Assembly: GCA_911728435.2 (NCBI GenBank)
Contig: OU452207.1
Coordinates: forward strand, 17,323,682 to 17,387,681
From: Apoderus coryli
Lineage: Eukaryota > Arthropoda > Insecta > Coleoptera > Attelabidae
Length of the DNA: 64,000 nucleotides
Direction: 5' to 3'
A program made the translations under genes and the position numbers. Shown one piece after another: positions 1 to 11,485 of this stretch; within the stretch, counting starts at the first letter, position 1, and each line of letters opens with the position of its first letter. The notes below the pieces were generated by a model. It had not been told where the DNA came from. It saw nothing but the letters and a program-made list of their open reading frames with translations, and did not search any database.

Positions 1-1461
1 GCCTATTAAGGCGACGTGACCGTCTGTGATGCGTTGTTAACTAAGATACCTACATTAAGGTAAGAATAAGCTGCAGCCCTAAAATTGTGTGATTAAAATT
101 AATGAATGACGTTATTTATAGGGAACTTAGCATGCTTTACATGGACGCAGTGGGCAAGTTAAAACGTTCAGCACCCAACTTGGACTTTCCAGCGTTCCAC
201 AAGGGGCTGTTCTATTAAATGGGGACGTGACCGTCTGTGATGCCTTGTTATCTAAGATACCTACATTAAGGTAAGAATAAGCTGCAGCCCTAAAATTGTG
301 TGATTAAAATTAATGAATGACGTTATTTATAGGGAACTTAGCATGCTTTACATGGACGCAGTGGGCAAGTTAAAACGTTCAGCACCCAACTTGGACTTTT
401 CAGCGTTACACAAGGAGCTGTTCTATTAAATGGGGACGTGACCGTCTGTGATGCCTTGTTATCTAAGTTACCTACATTAAGGTAAGAATAAGCTGCAGCC
501 CGAAAATTGTGTGATCAAAATTAATGAATGACGTTATTTTTAGGGAACTTAGCATGCTTCACATGGACGCATTGGGCAAGTTAAAACGTTCAGCACCAAA
601 CTTGGGCTTTCCAGCGTTACACAAGGAGCTGTTCTATTAAAGACGACGTGACCGTCTGTGATGCCTTGTTATCTAAGATACCTACATTAAGGTAAGAATA
701 AGCTGCAGCCCTAAAATTGTGTGATTAAAATTAATGAATGACGTTATTTTTAGGGAACTTAGCATGCTTCACATGGACGCATTGGGCAAGTTAAAACGTT
801 CAGCACCCAACTTGGACTTTCCAGCGTTCCACAAGGGGCTGTTCTATTAAATGGGGACGTGACCGTCTGTGATGCCTTGTTATCTAAGATACCTACATTA
901 AGGTAAGAATAAGCTGCAGCCCTAAAATTGTGTGATTAAAATTAATGAATGACGTTATTTATAGGGAACTTAGCATGCTTTACATGGACGCAGTGGGCAA
1001 GTTAAAACGTTCAGCACCCAACTTGGACTTTTCAGCGTTACACAAGGAGCTGTTCTATTAAATGGGACGTGACCGTCTGTGATGCCTTGTTATCTAAGAT
1101 ACCTACATTAAGGTAAGAATAAGCTGCAGCCCGAAAATTGTGTGATCAAAATTAATGAATGACGTTATTTTTAGGGAACTTAGCATGCTTCACATGGACG
1201 CATTGGGCAAGTTAAAACGTTCAGCACCAAACTTGGGCTTTCCAGCGTTACACAAGGAGCTGTTCTATTAAAGACGACCTGACCGTCTGTGATGCCTTGT
1301 TATCTAAGATACCTACATTAAGGTAAGAATAAGCTGCAGCCCTAAAATTGTGTGATCAAAATTAATGAATGACGTTATTTTTAGGGAACTTAGCATGCTT
1401 CACATGGACGCATTGAGCAAGTTAAAACGTTCAGCACCCAGCGTTACCCAAGGAGCTGTTT
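1..1461. repeat. 210-bp satellite, three-monomer higher-order repeat
   Basis: Seven head-to-tail monomers, each beginning at GACGTGACCGTCTGTGATG (positions 13, 224, 435, 645, 856, 1066; the last at 1276 reads GACCTGACC). The period is 210-211 bp. Diagnostic variants recur every third monomer: TTCCACAAGGGG in monomers 1 and 4, CTTTTCAGCGTTAC in 2 and 5, and CGAAAATTGTGTGATCAAA with CACCAAACTTGGGC in 3 and 6. This gives a higher-order unit of about 632 bp. Monomer 7 carries an internal deletion and ends the array at about 1461. The array is open at the left window edge, so its true length is unknown. Confidence 0.95.
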
Positions 1462-1876
1462 AGTGTAGATAGTTGAAAATTGAGTTAAGAATTATTATAT
1501 TATATATTATGGTTATGGATGGTCCCTTTGACAGTCTTGTGTAGCTACTGTAAGTATTTTATTAAAACTATTATTGGATTGTCTTCGTGAATTTAAATTT
1601 TGTAACTATATTAAATCGGGTTATTAAATTATTAAGTTCAGTGGCTTAATTAAAATTATTGACAAAAAAAATGTACACCATTCACTGTAAAATAATTTCG
1701 ATATTGTCTTGAGATAAAACGAAACTACAACTTTTTTATCTCTTGTATTTTTTTCATATGCTTCGTTTACGAGATAAAAATTTAAAACATTTTCCAACAT
1801 ACCAAGAATATTTGCGAAAAATTCAACTGAAAATAACATTAAAATTTCTAGGCAAGATAAAAATAAATAAATATAA
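1462..1876. other. AT-rich stretch, no gene seen
   Basis: About 400 bp of AT-rich DNA between the satellite and a mariner remnant. No motif-bearing reading frame, structured RNA or clear repeat is visible. Confidence 0.6.
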
Positions 1877-2300
1877 TTAACATTTATGCCTCATACAAAA
1901 AACTAAGGACTTCAGATGGCCCCACATTAAAAAATCCAGTGGGTTTAAATCCGGGGATCGTACAGGCCTTAAGTGAGGCCCACCTCGTCCAATCCAGCGA
2001 TTTCCGTATGTTTCTGTTAAATACTCACGTGTAACCCGACTAAAATGCGCCTGTGCACCATCGTGCATAAACCACATCGCATTTGCAATCGCCATCGCCA
2101 ATGGTACGTTTTCCAGAGATCCAGGAAGCGTGTGTTCCAGAAAGTCAATCACAATTCTAATCCAAATGTTCAACGAGAACTGATGTTGAAAATGATCTTC
2201 TATCGTATGCGGATTTTCATAAATGGTTATTATGAAAATTCCTTAATGCATTTCTTGCAAAACTCGCTTCATCAGTAAATAAAATCAGTAGTGTAACGAA
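1877..2300 (-). pseudogene. Mariner-type transposase remnant
   Basis: Minus-strand remains of a Tc1/mariner-superfamily DDE transposase, the enzyme that cuts and reinserts the element at TA sites. The first acidic motif reads FTDEASF near 2265-2285. The second is MHDGAQAHF and the third is RSPDLNPLDF, about 34 residues later, as expected for a DD34D mariner. A frameshift near 2225 separates the first motif from the rest, and the N-terminal DNA-binding part is not visible. The same family is represented by the transposase at 58.5-59.1 kb. The sequence near 2640 (GACTCACCCCGTATATAAAT) could be an element end. It is inactive as it stands. Confidence 0.8.
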
Positions 2301-2577
2301 ACCCTGTTGCTACGCCTATGTTCTTGAATTTGCACACCGAGTTTTTATGTTGTCTACTATCACTTTATACCTACACTACAAGCGCCTAATGGACTCAGTT
2401 GTAATCCTCGAGACAATAGTTCAACCTTAAAAAGAAATTGAGATCGAATGGAATATATCGATACATTTCTTGCGTCTCTAATAATTAACGTTTTTATTAC
2501 CAATATAGCTGATTATTTAAGTAATCAAAAACACTATCAACAGATTTATTACGCGTTGCATCTCTATTGCTCTTGAC

Positions 2578-3240
2578 TTGAAATCTAAAGAAATCAAAAA
2601 ATTATTCAAAATATTACTTTTTTATCCTAAATAAATACATTTTTGACTCACCCCGTATATAAATTTAAAGTGCTTATTATGCTAAAAATTCCTAAACATT
2701 TAAAAGTTATTTAAAAGGATCTCATATATTAATTTTTAGAGTAAAATTTGAATTTTCTTAGTATCTATAATAAATAATAACTTGAAAAAGTGAATAGTAC
2801 TCATCCTGTATAGAAACTTAACAGATTGTTATATTTCGGCTCTCTTTTAAACTGCCATAAACTAAAATAATTTTTGCTTTTACAGTGAAATTAAAATTTC
2901 TTAATAAATTAATACGCTAATAAAAAAAAAATAATTTACACAACCTGTATGAATACATTTAGTGAATTTTTCTATTTGGGTTCTCTTATTAAGCTGCCAT
3001 AATCACAAAAATTTAATTTTTCTTAGTAACTATAATAAAAAATCAAAAATGAATTGCGTATAGAAATACAACCAATTTTTTTGATAGAAATTTTGAAATG
3101 AAATCTAAAAAAATCAAAAAATTACTCAAAATATTGCTTTCTTTTCTTTAAAAAAAAAAGAAAGAAATACATTTTTGACTCTGCTTTAAATTTAAAGTGC
3201 TTATGCTAAATATTTCTAAACATTTGAAATTTATTCAATT
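2578..3240. repeat. Two diverged direct repeats about 520 bp apart
   Basis: The stretch at 2578-2720 (TTGAAATCTAAAGAAATCAA, later TACATTTTTGACTC and AAATTTAAAGTGCTTAT) recurs at about 3098-3240 with substitutions and a purine-rich insertion. The DNA between is AT-rich with no coding signal. This may be an old tandem duplication or two copies of one short element. Confidence 0.65.
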
Positions 3241-3918
3241 GCAATCTGAAAAAAATGTTAAATCTGCACAATCAATAACACATTCAAACAGGAACTGTGA
3301 ATAATGTTTTAATATTTGTTATATTATTGTGAGAGTTAAGTAAATTAAATTTGTTGGAAAATCAAGTATCTAATAATGTTACATGTGTAAATCTATTGTG
3401 TAATGTGTTGATTTATTGATGATTGATTATTGATTCTACCCTTCAGTTATTGTTTTTCCTTTTTCCAACCGGTGATTGTGCTTGTCGACCAATTCCACCA
3501 TTATTTGGAACCCAGTGGCCTTCAAATATCCACTGTTTTGAATGTTCCTTTCTGTCTGAAGTCCCTCAGTTATGTATCGAAGTAGAATCTCCTCGGGATT
3601 GCGGTATAGGGCGTAAATAAAATACTAACAACTGCGTATGGAATAAAAAAAGAAATAAGCCTTATAACACGTAGCGATATCGTTAATAAAGGTATTGTAC
3701 AAAAGGAGTCCCTTGTGGCACTCCTGAATGAAACACCTGAATTCTACTATAGCAGCCGCCTCAAAATATTATGATTCATTCTGTCAAGTCTGTGAGAAGT
3801 CGTTACATTTGAATCGTACACCAGTAGTTAGAAATATTTATTTTTGAACGTATCATATCTCTAATCTTAATTTTCCTCAAACCATAAGAATTGATTATTT
3901 ATTAATTCAATATTTCAG
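3241..3918. other. No firm gene; weak coding-like minus reading
   Basis: No recognised gene. On the minus strand about 3438-3612 is open for roughly 57 codons with coding-like composition (it includes SGYLKATGFQIM), but it lacks usable AG/GT splice borders and I do not recognise the family. The rest is AT-rich. Confidence 0.4.
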
Positions 3919-4167
3919 CTACATAATTACAGCAACGTTCTACGGGTTCATGGCATACATCTTCAATAGCATCATCCCCAGCAAAGGCTCAACAAATTCG
4001 ATTACAACAGTTAGAAAGAGAACGAGAAAGACTCAAACAAAGGCAACAAGAAATTAGACGGCAGCAAGAGATTATGATAAGGACTAGTAGTGAATTACCC
4101 GCTATGGATCCATTTTTATCAAGTCTAACTTATCACTCGCATCAGGAATCAGGGGATAGCGGACTTG
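3919..4167 (+). pseudogene. yki: Yorkie (YAP) fragment, coiled-coil/activation-domain exon
   Basis: Yorkie is the transcriptional co-activator of the Hippo pathway; it works with the TEAD factor Scalloped in the nucleus. This piece covers the part after the second WW domain: a coiled coil (AQQIRLQQLERERERLKQRQ) followed by DPFLSSLTYHSHQESGDSGL, which matches the conserved YAP/Yorkie PFL...YHSR.ESTDSGL block. The exon is bounded by a TTTCAG acceptor and a G|GTAAGTG donor, so introns are retained and this is not a processed retrocopy. The first codons (LH..LQQRS) appear shifted by one base. No WW-domain exons are visible upstream in the window, so the copy is partial. The assignment rests on motif recognition, without alignment. 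Confidence 0.8.
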
Positions 4168-4421
4168 GTAAGTGATTTGTGTTATTCTAAAGTGTGAATG
4201 TTGACAAATTTAATACTAGCGTTGAATTAATTTAATTTTGGTGTTTATTTACTGGCGCTTGGCAACTTGTTATCGGTGTTTTGGCGCCTTATTATTGGAC
4301 AAAGGAACTACGAACGGGTGATCATGGCGTCTCTAAGGCTTCTTAAATTTATCCGTTAAACATTTGAAAAAATAGTCCCAAGTTGCGTAGAATTTTTTTC
4401 GGATTGATATCTTTTTCCAAG

Positions 4422-4667
4422 GCATGGGAACCAGTTATTCGATGCCGCACACGGCTGAAGACTTCCTAGCCAACATGGACGATAACATGGAAGTTGGCAG
4501 CGAGAGCCACGCCATGGACACACCTGAGTTATCATCATTAACCGACAACATCGATTCAACAGATGACTGAGTACCGTCACTACAGTTGGGAGAGGAAGAA
4601 TTTCCAAACTTAGACGATGTCCAAAGTCTTATGAATACGAAACCTGATCCAGGACTAATTTGGTGGG
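4422..4667 (+). pseudogene. yki: Yorkie C-terminal exon with premature TGA
   Basis: Continues the previous exon in phase (G|GC) after a TTCCAAG acceptor. It reads GMGTSYSMPHTAEDFL, then PELSSLTDNIDSTDD, an in-frame TGA at 4568-4570, then VPSLQLGEEEFPNLDDVQSL. The residue lost to the stop is normally a leucine. The family's C-terminal PDZ-binding tail (..TWL) is not preserved: the frame runs on through LIWWDT. The intron of about 250 bp separating it from the previous exon is short and canonical. This is a DNA-level partial copy of yorkie that cannot encode a full protein. A base-call error could explain the stop alone, but not the missing upstream exons and altered tail. Confidence 0.8.
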
Positions 4668-5104
4668 ACACCCGGTATGTGGATTTGACTTTGAGTTCAC
4701 TTGTTTTATTTCTAAAATTAATTACGGATCCCTTTGAGTTGATATGGATAATATCTACGAAATTTTGGATAGTTCACGAATCATTTATAACGTAGGCACA
4801 ATATTTTGTTTATAACAATAATTGTCCTTAATAACACGATAAATTGTAAAGAATTTAGTAAAATGGCTAATTCTGTTGCAAAAGTCTTAATTTTTAAATC
4901 TGAATTATAATTAACAGCATAATTATTTCGATGATAAATTTGAATTGTACTTGATGAAAATCCATATTCAACTTTTTTCAGGTTGTTCTGTTGGATGATT
5001 CTGTGTTAAATTTGACTGTCTCTCTCATAGTTTTCATTATATTATTTGCAAAATCGTTGTTAAACAATTTCAAGTAATTAAGTTTGTTTTTAAATTTGAT
5101 TTAG
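4668..5104. other. AT-rich spacer between the yorkie and Hr3 fragments
   Basis: No motif seen. It behaves like intron or intergenic DNA and ends in a TTTGATTTAG splice acceptor for the Hr3 exon. Confidence 0.6.
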
Positions 5105-5376
5105 ACCCGACTCAAATATCGGAGCTGTTATCAAAGACAATATTAGACGCACACAAACGTACACGTTTATATCCGCTTGAACACATACATGAAATGTTCA
5201 GAAAGCCGCACGATCTCTCACGATTGTGTATTACAAGAATTTGGAGCACGAACGATTATGGTTGGAATGCGCCCAGCAACTGACCACTATGATTCAGCAA
5301 ATCAATGAGTTTGCTAAAATGGTACCTGGTTTCATGAAATTATCGCAAGACGATCAGATCGTGCTACTTAAAGCAG
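5105..5376 (+). pseudogene. Hr3: Hr3/ROR nuclear receptor, ligand-binding-domain exon, frameshifted
   Basis: Hr3 (ROR/NR1F family) is an ecdysone-induced orphan nuclear receptor that acts in the insect moulting cascade. The exon encodes the start of the ligand-binding domain: [31 protein letters not shown], then after a one-base loss at about 5222-5228 [18 protein letters not shown] and [20 protein letters not shown]. The helix 3-5 signature (PGF..L..DDQI.LLK) is intact. Borders are canonical (TTTAG acceptor, GCAG|GTAAAGG donor). No DNA-binding-domain exon or later ligand-binding-domain exon follows; a satellite-like array begins 246 bp downstream. Hr3 and yorkie are not known to be neighbours in insects, so this looks like a relocated, decaying fragment. 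Confidence 0.85.
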
Positions 5377-5621
5377 GTAAAGGAAATTCTCCATGCATTC
5401 TTCTGATCTCTGTATGTTTGACCATGCGGTGTTGTCGCTTCTACCATAAACTGGTGACAACATCGCTATTTCAAATATAACACCCTCATTCTTTTTCAGT
5501 TTTGGAATTCCTTTTGTAATTATGAGCAACCTTTCTTGATACTTCCCTATACCTATCTGTAGCCTTTTCCCAAAAATTTGCATTCCTCTTACGAAAACTG
5601 GACTCAAATTTGAGTTATACC

Positions 5622-6431
5622 TGCCTGATTAGATTTTGGGAAACAATGAGCGTAGGCAAAGGGTTTAAAAGAGGGTTCAAAAATTAAAAAAATTCATAGT
5701 TCTTAAACTTATCCGAAATACTGCATAATTTTTTACGCATTTAATTGAATATAACCTAAAATATTGAACATAAAATATTAGACCACATGGGCGTTCGAAA
5801 ATAGTGTAAAATGGGGTAAAAAAGATTTAAAAAAAACGTATTTCTTAAAAATAGCAGAAATATTAACTAGTTATTTATAGTTTTGATAGACTATAACCTA
5901 TAAAATGTGTCATGAATAACTTACTTTCATAGGCGTTCGTAAATAGTGGAAAAGGGGTCAAAACATAAAAAATATATATTTCCTAAACTTATTCGAAATA
6001 TGGAATAATTTTTCATAGTTGTGATACAATATAAGCTAAAAAATATTCCATAAAAGAATTGGTTCACACAGGCGTTCGAAAATAGTTTAAAAAAAGGGTC
6101 AAAAACGAAAAAAAAAATGTTTCTCAAATATACCAGAAAAATTGGCTAATTATATATAGCTTTGATATAAGATAACCTAAAAAATGCAGCATAAAATTTG
6201 TATTTACATAGGCGTTCGTAAATAGTAGAAAAAGGGGTAAAATAAAAAAAAATTAAAATGTAAAATTTTTTATATTTAACTAGATGAATTGGTGTTAAAA
6301 ATACACGACAAAAATTAATGTACCATAGGCGTCCGTGAAAATTCTATAAAAGGGTCAGAAAAAATTTGTATCTGTGATAACTCAAAAACCACTTAACGGA
6401 TTTTAACCACATTTGGTACGAAAATACTACA

Positions 6432-6464
<33 letters not shown>

Positions 6465-7267
6465 TGGTGATTAACATTGAGCGTAGGCAAGGGGTTTAAA
6501 AGAGGGTTCAAAAATTAAAAAAATCATAGTTCTTAAACTTATGCGAAATATTGAATAATTTTTTTATAGTTGTGATAGAATATAACCTAAAAAATGTTAC
6601 ATAAAAGAATTAGTTCACACAGGCGGTCGAAAATAGTCTTAAAAAAGGGTCAAAAACGAAAAAAAAATGTTTTCCAAATATACCAGAAAAATTGGCTTTC
6701 ATATAAGATAACCTAAAAAATGCAGCATAAAATTTTTATTTACATAGGCGTTCGTAAATAGAAAAAAAAGGGGTAAAATAAAAAAAAATTAAAATGTAAA
6801 AAAATTTATATTTAACTAGTTGAATTGGTGTTAAAAATACACGACAAATATTAATGTTCCATAGGCGTCCGTGAAAATTCTATAAAAGGGTGAGAAAAAA
6901 AATGTATCCGTGATAACTCAAAAACCACTTAACGGATAAACTACAACATGCAGCATAACAATTTTGTTTACATAGGCGTTCCTAAATAGTAGAAAAGGGG
7001 GCAAAATAAATTTTATAATAAAACTAAAAAAAATCAATTAATTTGCGTTCAAGAACTTGGCCTAGATCTGAAATATAAAATATCTGCGTATAAATAGTGC
7101 CTCCAAAGAGAAGAGAAAGGCACAAAACCCAATACTGAAAAAAAAATAGCTGATGTCTAAAACAAAACAAAAATTTATTAAATTTAGATAAATAACAAAA
7201 TGGTCATAAAATTATTACTTTTACACTTAAATATGGAGAGCTATTCGTGCCTCGAGGGCAACAGCTA
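5622..7267 (+). repeat. Hierarchical tandem array ending in a Helitron-like CTAG terminus (left copy)
   Basis: Built from diverged monomers of about 130 bp, each containing AGGCGTTCGTAAATAG or a variant, A-rich blocks and ATAACCTAAAAAATG. Monomers group into larger units that start at TGAGCGTAGGCAAGGGG (5647 and 6478); the first unit is about 830 bp, later ones about 530 bp in the right copy. The final part shares TATGGAGAGCTATTCGTG and CCTCGAGGGCAACAGCTAG with the mirrored array at 60.3-62.9 kb. The terminus CTAG followed by T, after a small GC hairpin, is what Helitron 3' ends look like, but no Rep/helicase and no TC start was found, so the class is a guess. An (AT)n tract lies at 6437-6462. 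Confidence 0.75.
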
Positions 7268-7319
7268 GTTGTCGTTAACTTACAAAAATGCCATTAATAA
7301 TATTTTTAAATTAAACACC

Positions 7320-7830
7320 CTCTATGATGACACGTGGTAAAGTTTTACTTATGATGGAAAATGACGTCCGAATCCTTAAACAAATTGGACCTCTTAAGAT
7401 GTCGATTTCGGGGACTATAGTCAAACTTGTCTATGGGTGAATGACATACACACGCACTTGGAAAGTATCTCGAATTCTTTCTGAAGTTTAACACAGGCAG
7501 AAAGGTCATCAACATCTACAAACAATTTTAAATCATCAGCATATATAGGAGTTTACTGCAAACAGTTATCTACAATGTCGTTGATAAAAATGTTAACAAG
7601 AAGAGGGCCCAAAATGGAACCATGAGGGTCTCCGGATGATACAGTTATGTTAAAAGATTTCAAATTCTTATAATAAACAAATTGGGACCTATTCTAGGTA
7701 AATGAGTGAAAAGGAAAATAGCAAAAGGCTTATTTAAACCTATATTCAGAAGTTTATTTAATATATTACTCTGGTCAACCGGGTGGAATGCTTTCGAGAA
7801 GTCCGTATAAAAGTGAGAGTTTATGTACCT
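7320..7830 (-). pseudogene. LINE reverse-transcriptase fragment
   Basis: Minus strand, several stops and frame changes. Recognisable blocks of non-LTR reverse transcriptase in order: TDFSKAF (motif A), GSILGPLLVNIFINDIV, then YADDLKLFVDVDDL (catalytic YADD). A following piece resembles the palm/thumb (LFKDSDVIFHHK). Only about 170 codons of the domain remain and no endonuclease or 3' end is visible. It lies directly beyond the CTAG end of the array on its left. Jockey/CR1-type LINE, exact clade not resolvable. Inactive. Confidence 0.8.
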
Positions 7831-8615
7831 TCCCGAGCTTGTTGGTTTGACGTGCCAATCTGTTTATATTTTATTATCGGACCTGCTGACTAATTTTATG
7901 TGTAGGAAATGTACTGTGCGATTGTTCAATTTTAATGAATTAACAGTTCAGAGTCATCTCACAAAAAGTTATTTAAATGAGTTGTATCAAAACTTCTTAG
8001 AGAAAATTGCATGCATTCATAAAACTTTTGGTGCAATCCGTCAATAGTAGCATGAAAATTGTGACAAATGTATCTAAATTTGGTTCCAAACAATCTCTTA
8101 AATTCAGTCGGTATAGCTTACCAGTCACTGCATCCCATTTTGGAGAAAAACACCTCACAAATTCAAACGCCACTACTGAATCCGTTTATGAGTTAAACTT
8201 CATCTCAACAGATATTTTTTGCCCAAAATTATCGTTTTACCCAAAATTATGATCAGTTTCAAGTTTCTGTACACTGCCAATCAGCAACATAAGAAACGAA
8301 ACCCAAAAGCATCGTGCGCTTCAATATGTTTAAATCCTATCATTCATATTGCAAAACCTCGGTATTCTTGAACTACATGTATAACAGTTCTGAGCATCAC
8401 TAACCTGATTTTCTCATAATCTCAAACTAATATCAGAGGGCTAATAGGTTGATACGAATTACGGGGATTTGTAGATTGAATAAAAATACTACACTTTTAT
8501 GAGTTTTATAGAGTTTTTATTAGTATCTTATTTCTAAAGGACAAACGCAAGTACAAGAAATTCCTAGCACGTATTATGTGATAGTTACTAATTCACTTCT
8601 ACTAATGGTTTCGTA
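7831..8615. other. No gene recognised
   Basis: Open frames of 74-81 codons on the plus strand have no recognised motif and look incidental. The segment lies downstream of the Gypsy RNase H remnant and could be degraded integrase-region sequence of that element, but no zinc-binding or DDE motif could be read. Confidence 0.5.
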
Positions 8616-8619
8616 ACAG

Positions 8620-9800
8620 GCATCAATGGGCAAATCATTAATAAATTCATCTTGTATTTGACATATAATTTCGTTCATACTCTAGCCTTTTGAATCGAAA
8701 TAATTAGCAGGTCCTACTGGAAGCCATGAAAGTACATCAGCTTTACCAAACTTTTCTATCAGTACGTATTCAATTGTGTAGGTATAACCCATAAGATTTG
8801 TTGTAGTCGTCGGAATTGCTTTTTTAGGCTTTGGCCCAAAGATCGTCACTAATGGCTTGTGATCGGTTTGTAGAATAAATTCGCGCCCCCAAATATGAGT
8901 ATGAGTATTTTTACGCCATATATAATTGAAAGTGCTTCACGTTCAATTTATGAATATTTTTGTTCTTCTGACTTTAATGTCGTTGATCCATAGGCAATTG
9001 GTATTTCACTACCATCAGGAAATCTGTGATATATCACTGCACCACTGCTTATTGAAGCAGCGTCGCATGCAAGAACTAAAGGAAGTTTTGCATCGAAGTA
9101 ACTCAAATGATTTTCTTAAGTTAAACAAATTTTTATATTTTTAAAAGCAACCTCGCTTTCCGAATTCCAAACGAAAGGATTATTCCTCTTTCGAAGTTGA
9201 TTTAGTATATAAAAAAGGTCAGCTAAATTCGGAATAAACTTAGCATTGTAGTTGACCATTTCCATAAATGACTGACGTGATTTTAAGTGGGTAGGACGAG
9301 GCATGTTAAGGATAGCAGTAAATCTTTCTTTGGTATTATGAGTACCATTTTTTGGATAGTATATTCCAAACATTTTACGAAATCTTGAAAAAATTGAGGT
9401 TTATTTAATTTTATTCTAAAACTGTAGGATCGAATCTTTTCGAACACACCACGTAAATTATAAAAATGTTCACTTCTGTACGACCCGTGACAATAATGTC
9501 GTCTAGATAACTACCAACCCCTGGTGGTCCTCCAAGTATTTTATCCATAATCTTTTGATACATAGCTGGTGCCAAAAGGTAAACGATTATATCGGAAGAG
9601 CCTTTAAGAGTATTAATAACTAGCAATTGTTTACTATCATCGTCAAGTTCCAATTGAAAAGTTAATTCGAATTTTCTTTTGGAACATGTAAGTTCATTAT
9701 TATAGTTTAAACTTCTGCATATAAAAGGAACCATAGACATCATTCGCATTATCTCACAACTCCGTGTATCAAACAAATATTTTATTAAATTCACAAATGA
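8620..9800 (-). pseudogene. Ty3/Gypsy pol remnant (RT to RNase H)
   Basis: Reads on the minus strand in pieces. About 9411-9794 holds the central RT: DDSKQLLVINTLKG, LLAPAMYQKIMD and the catalytic YLDDIIVTG. About 9116-9373 holds the connection segment (ILNMPRPT, MVNYNAKFIPNL). About 8620-9110 is RNase H with LACDASISSGAV, IEREALSIIYGVKKY and a TDHKPL-type motif. Stops, frameshifts and an internal deletion after RKFE break it. No LTRs are visible. Part of it (right of about 9665) belongs to the inverted duplication, whose right arm carries an overlapping Gypsy fragment on the opposite strand near 45.8-46.0 kb. Confidence 0.85.
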
Positions 9801-10020
9801 AGGCTCAGTTTATCTGATCAGAATAAGAGAGACGTGCACCATATGTAATCTAAATGTCCAGGAAATTTTATGTCACATCTTGTTCTAATGTCCAATTTCC
9901 GCGCCAATTAGGCACAGACAGCGGTATCATCCCTTGATGACTTGGTAAGTGCCCTAAATCATATTAATCTGCCGTTCGCCAAACAAATCTGCTCACTTAT
10001 TGTAGATAGGTATCCTTAAA

Positions 10021-10203
10021 TTAATATCATTTATTATTAATGAGTAAAAATGAATTATTGTTGTTTGTTTTTATTTTCTTTTTACTTTTCGTGCCCATAT
10101 TATTGGATTGTTTTCTTTTCTGATTTTCTTTTTCCTACTTTTCTTTTTGTTTTGCCTATGTTTGTTCATTGGATAGGATGATCGTTGTCTATTGTAAGTA
10201 TTA
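10021..10203. other. T-rich duplicated spacer
   Basis: Part of the inverted duplication (mirror at about 45240-45425). No coding signal; GTAAGTATTACTATT marks the site where the next LINE fragment inserted. Confidence 0.6.
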
Positions 10204-10617
10204 CTATTTGCTGGACTGTCCTCGGCTGCTTCATCAGATTGGGTTTCGTGTTCCCCGCTTACACGCAAGAGCTTCTGATATATTTTGGGTGCCCCAGGTT
10301 CACGCAAACTATGAAACTAGGGCGCCCCTTTTTCGGGCTTGCAACTACTGCAATCGTCTGACTATCCATGAGAATATTAATTACTTTAATGCATCACTCA
10401 ATTCATTTAAGCGTGACCTGCGCGGGTACTTACAGGCTAATGAAATTGATATTATTTAGGTGGTTATTTGAGTGGCCATTTTATTTTATTTTATACCTTT
10501 GTTACTTTTATTAGTTTTATTTTCAATCACCTATGTCATTGTATCATAATATATATTTTTGTTTTGTCTTGTAATTGGGTAGTTATACCTGTTAGACAAT
10601 AAAGAGATTATTATTAT
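10204..10617 (+). mobile_element. 5'-truncated CR1-like LINE, 3' end only
   Basis: Encodes the extreme C-terminus of a LINE reverse transcriptase (LDCPRLLHQIGFRVPRL, NYETRAPLFRACNYCNRL, FKRDLRGYL), then a 3' UTR ending TTGTAATTGGGTAG, TGTTAGACAATAAAG and an (ATT)n tail. The right arm shows the uninterrupted target (CTTACAATAAACAACG side, TAATAGTAATACTTAC), so this insertion postdates the duplication. The target is itself TTA-rich. Confidence 0.85.
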
Positions 10618-11485
10618 TATATTATCATATGTACCAAACCAAACTCATTGTTAGAAACTGTATGTTTTGGGAACAATAAAGTTTTGAATTGAATTTAAAT
10701 TATTTAAATTACATCTTTCTGAGATATCTGTATCCATATGCAGAGTCTAAAATTTATATTTTTTTGTCAATATTTTTGTTTGAAATCAGTAAAAGTTTTC
10801 AAATTTATGCTGACGATAACTGATTCATGCCATTTATGTACATTATGTCGGTAAATGGTACAATGTAACTTTCTTTTTTCCTCTTAATTTTTCGGTGCTT
10901 ATTAGTGTCTGAATAATTTAAAACATGTTATATGACATTATCATCGTACCAATTAGCGACGCATACTTTTGTATATAGTATTAAAGTTAGAGTAAGTAGG
11001 TTTATTACCTTTATTAAAAATTTGTATGACTTGTTAAGCATATTTGTATACATTTTGTTGTTATCAGGATTTTAGTTAGGCAAGTGAATTTATTCCTAAA
11101 ATTAGTAAATGAAACAGAGTTAACAAAATTATGCGCAGGCGCCTTGGATTTTCTTATCTCTTTCATTCTCTCTCTTTAGTTTCTGAATACATACGTGTAG
11201 TTTCACACACATTAAAGCACTCATGAAAGCTACTATTTGATAAATTCACGTTTTCGTATTGACAGTTGATGCAAAGAAGAAAACAATAATTAGTTGATCG
11301 CTGATGGTCATCCATTAGTGGACCGCAGGCACCCTAAATTTTATTACTGTATGATATGTGTCAACACTTCCCACCAGAGGCGCTCGAATTACATATCATC
11401 ATCTCTTCCTAATAACATCTGCTTTTCATTCGTGTTAACTTCTGTAGGGAGGCTTATTTTTCGGTTACACACTACTAAATTTGTA
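10618..11485. other. Duplicated non-coding sequence; holds the empty site of the right-arm Jockey
   Basis: No gene. About 10700-10915 is the single-copy counterpart of the 207-bp segment that flanks the Jockey element on both sides in the right arm. Confidence 0.7.

Noticed and set aside
1..1461. CRISPR-like or rDNA spacer array
   Set aside because: Monomers are contiguous 210-bp repeats without unique spacers, and no rRNA sequence is near; it is a satellite.
3919..5376. A yorkie-Hr3 fusion gene
   Set aside because: An in-frame stop, a frameshift, a missing yorkie terminus and missing receptor exons make a joint product implausible.
5927..6127. Phe/Tyr-rich membrane-like proteins in the tandem arrays (also 62360-62611)
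   Set aside because: They arise from A/T-rich satellite monomers and recur with the repeat.
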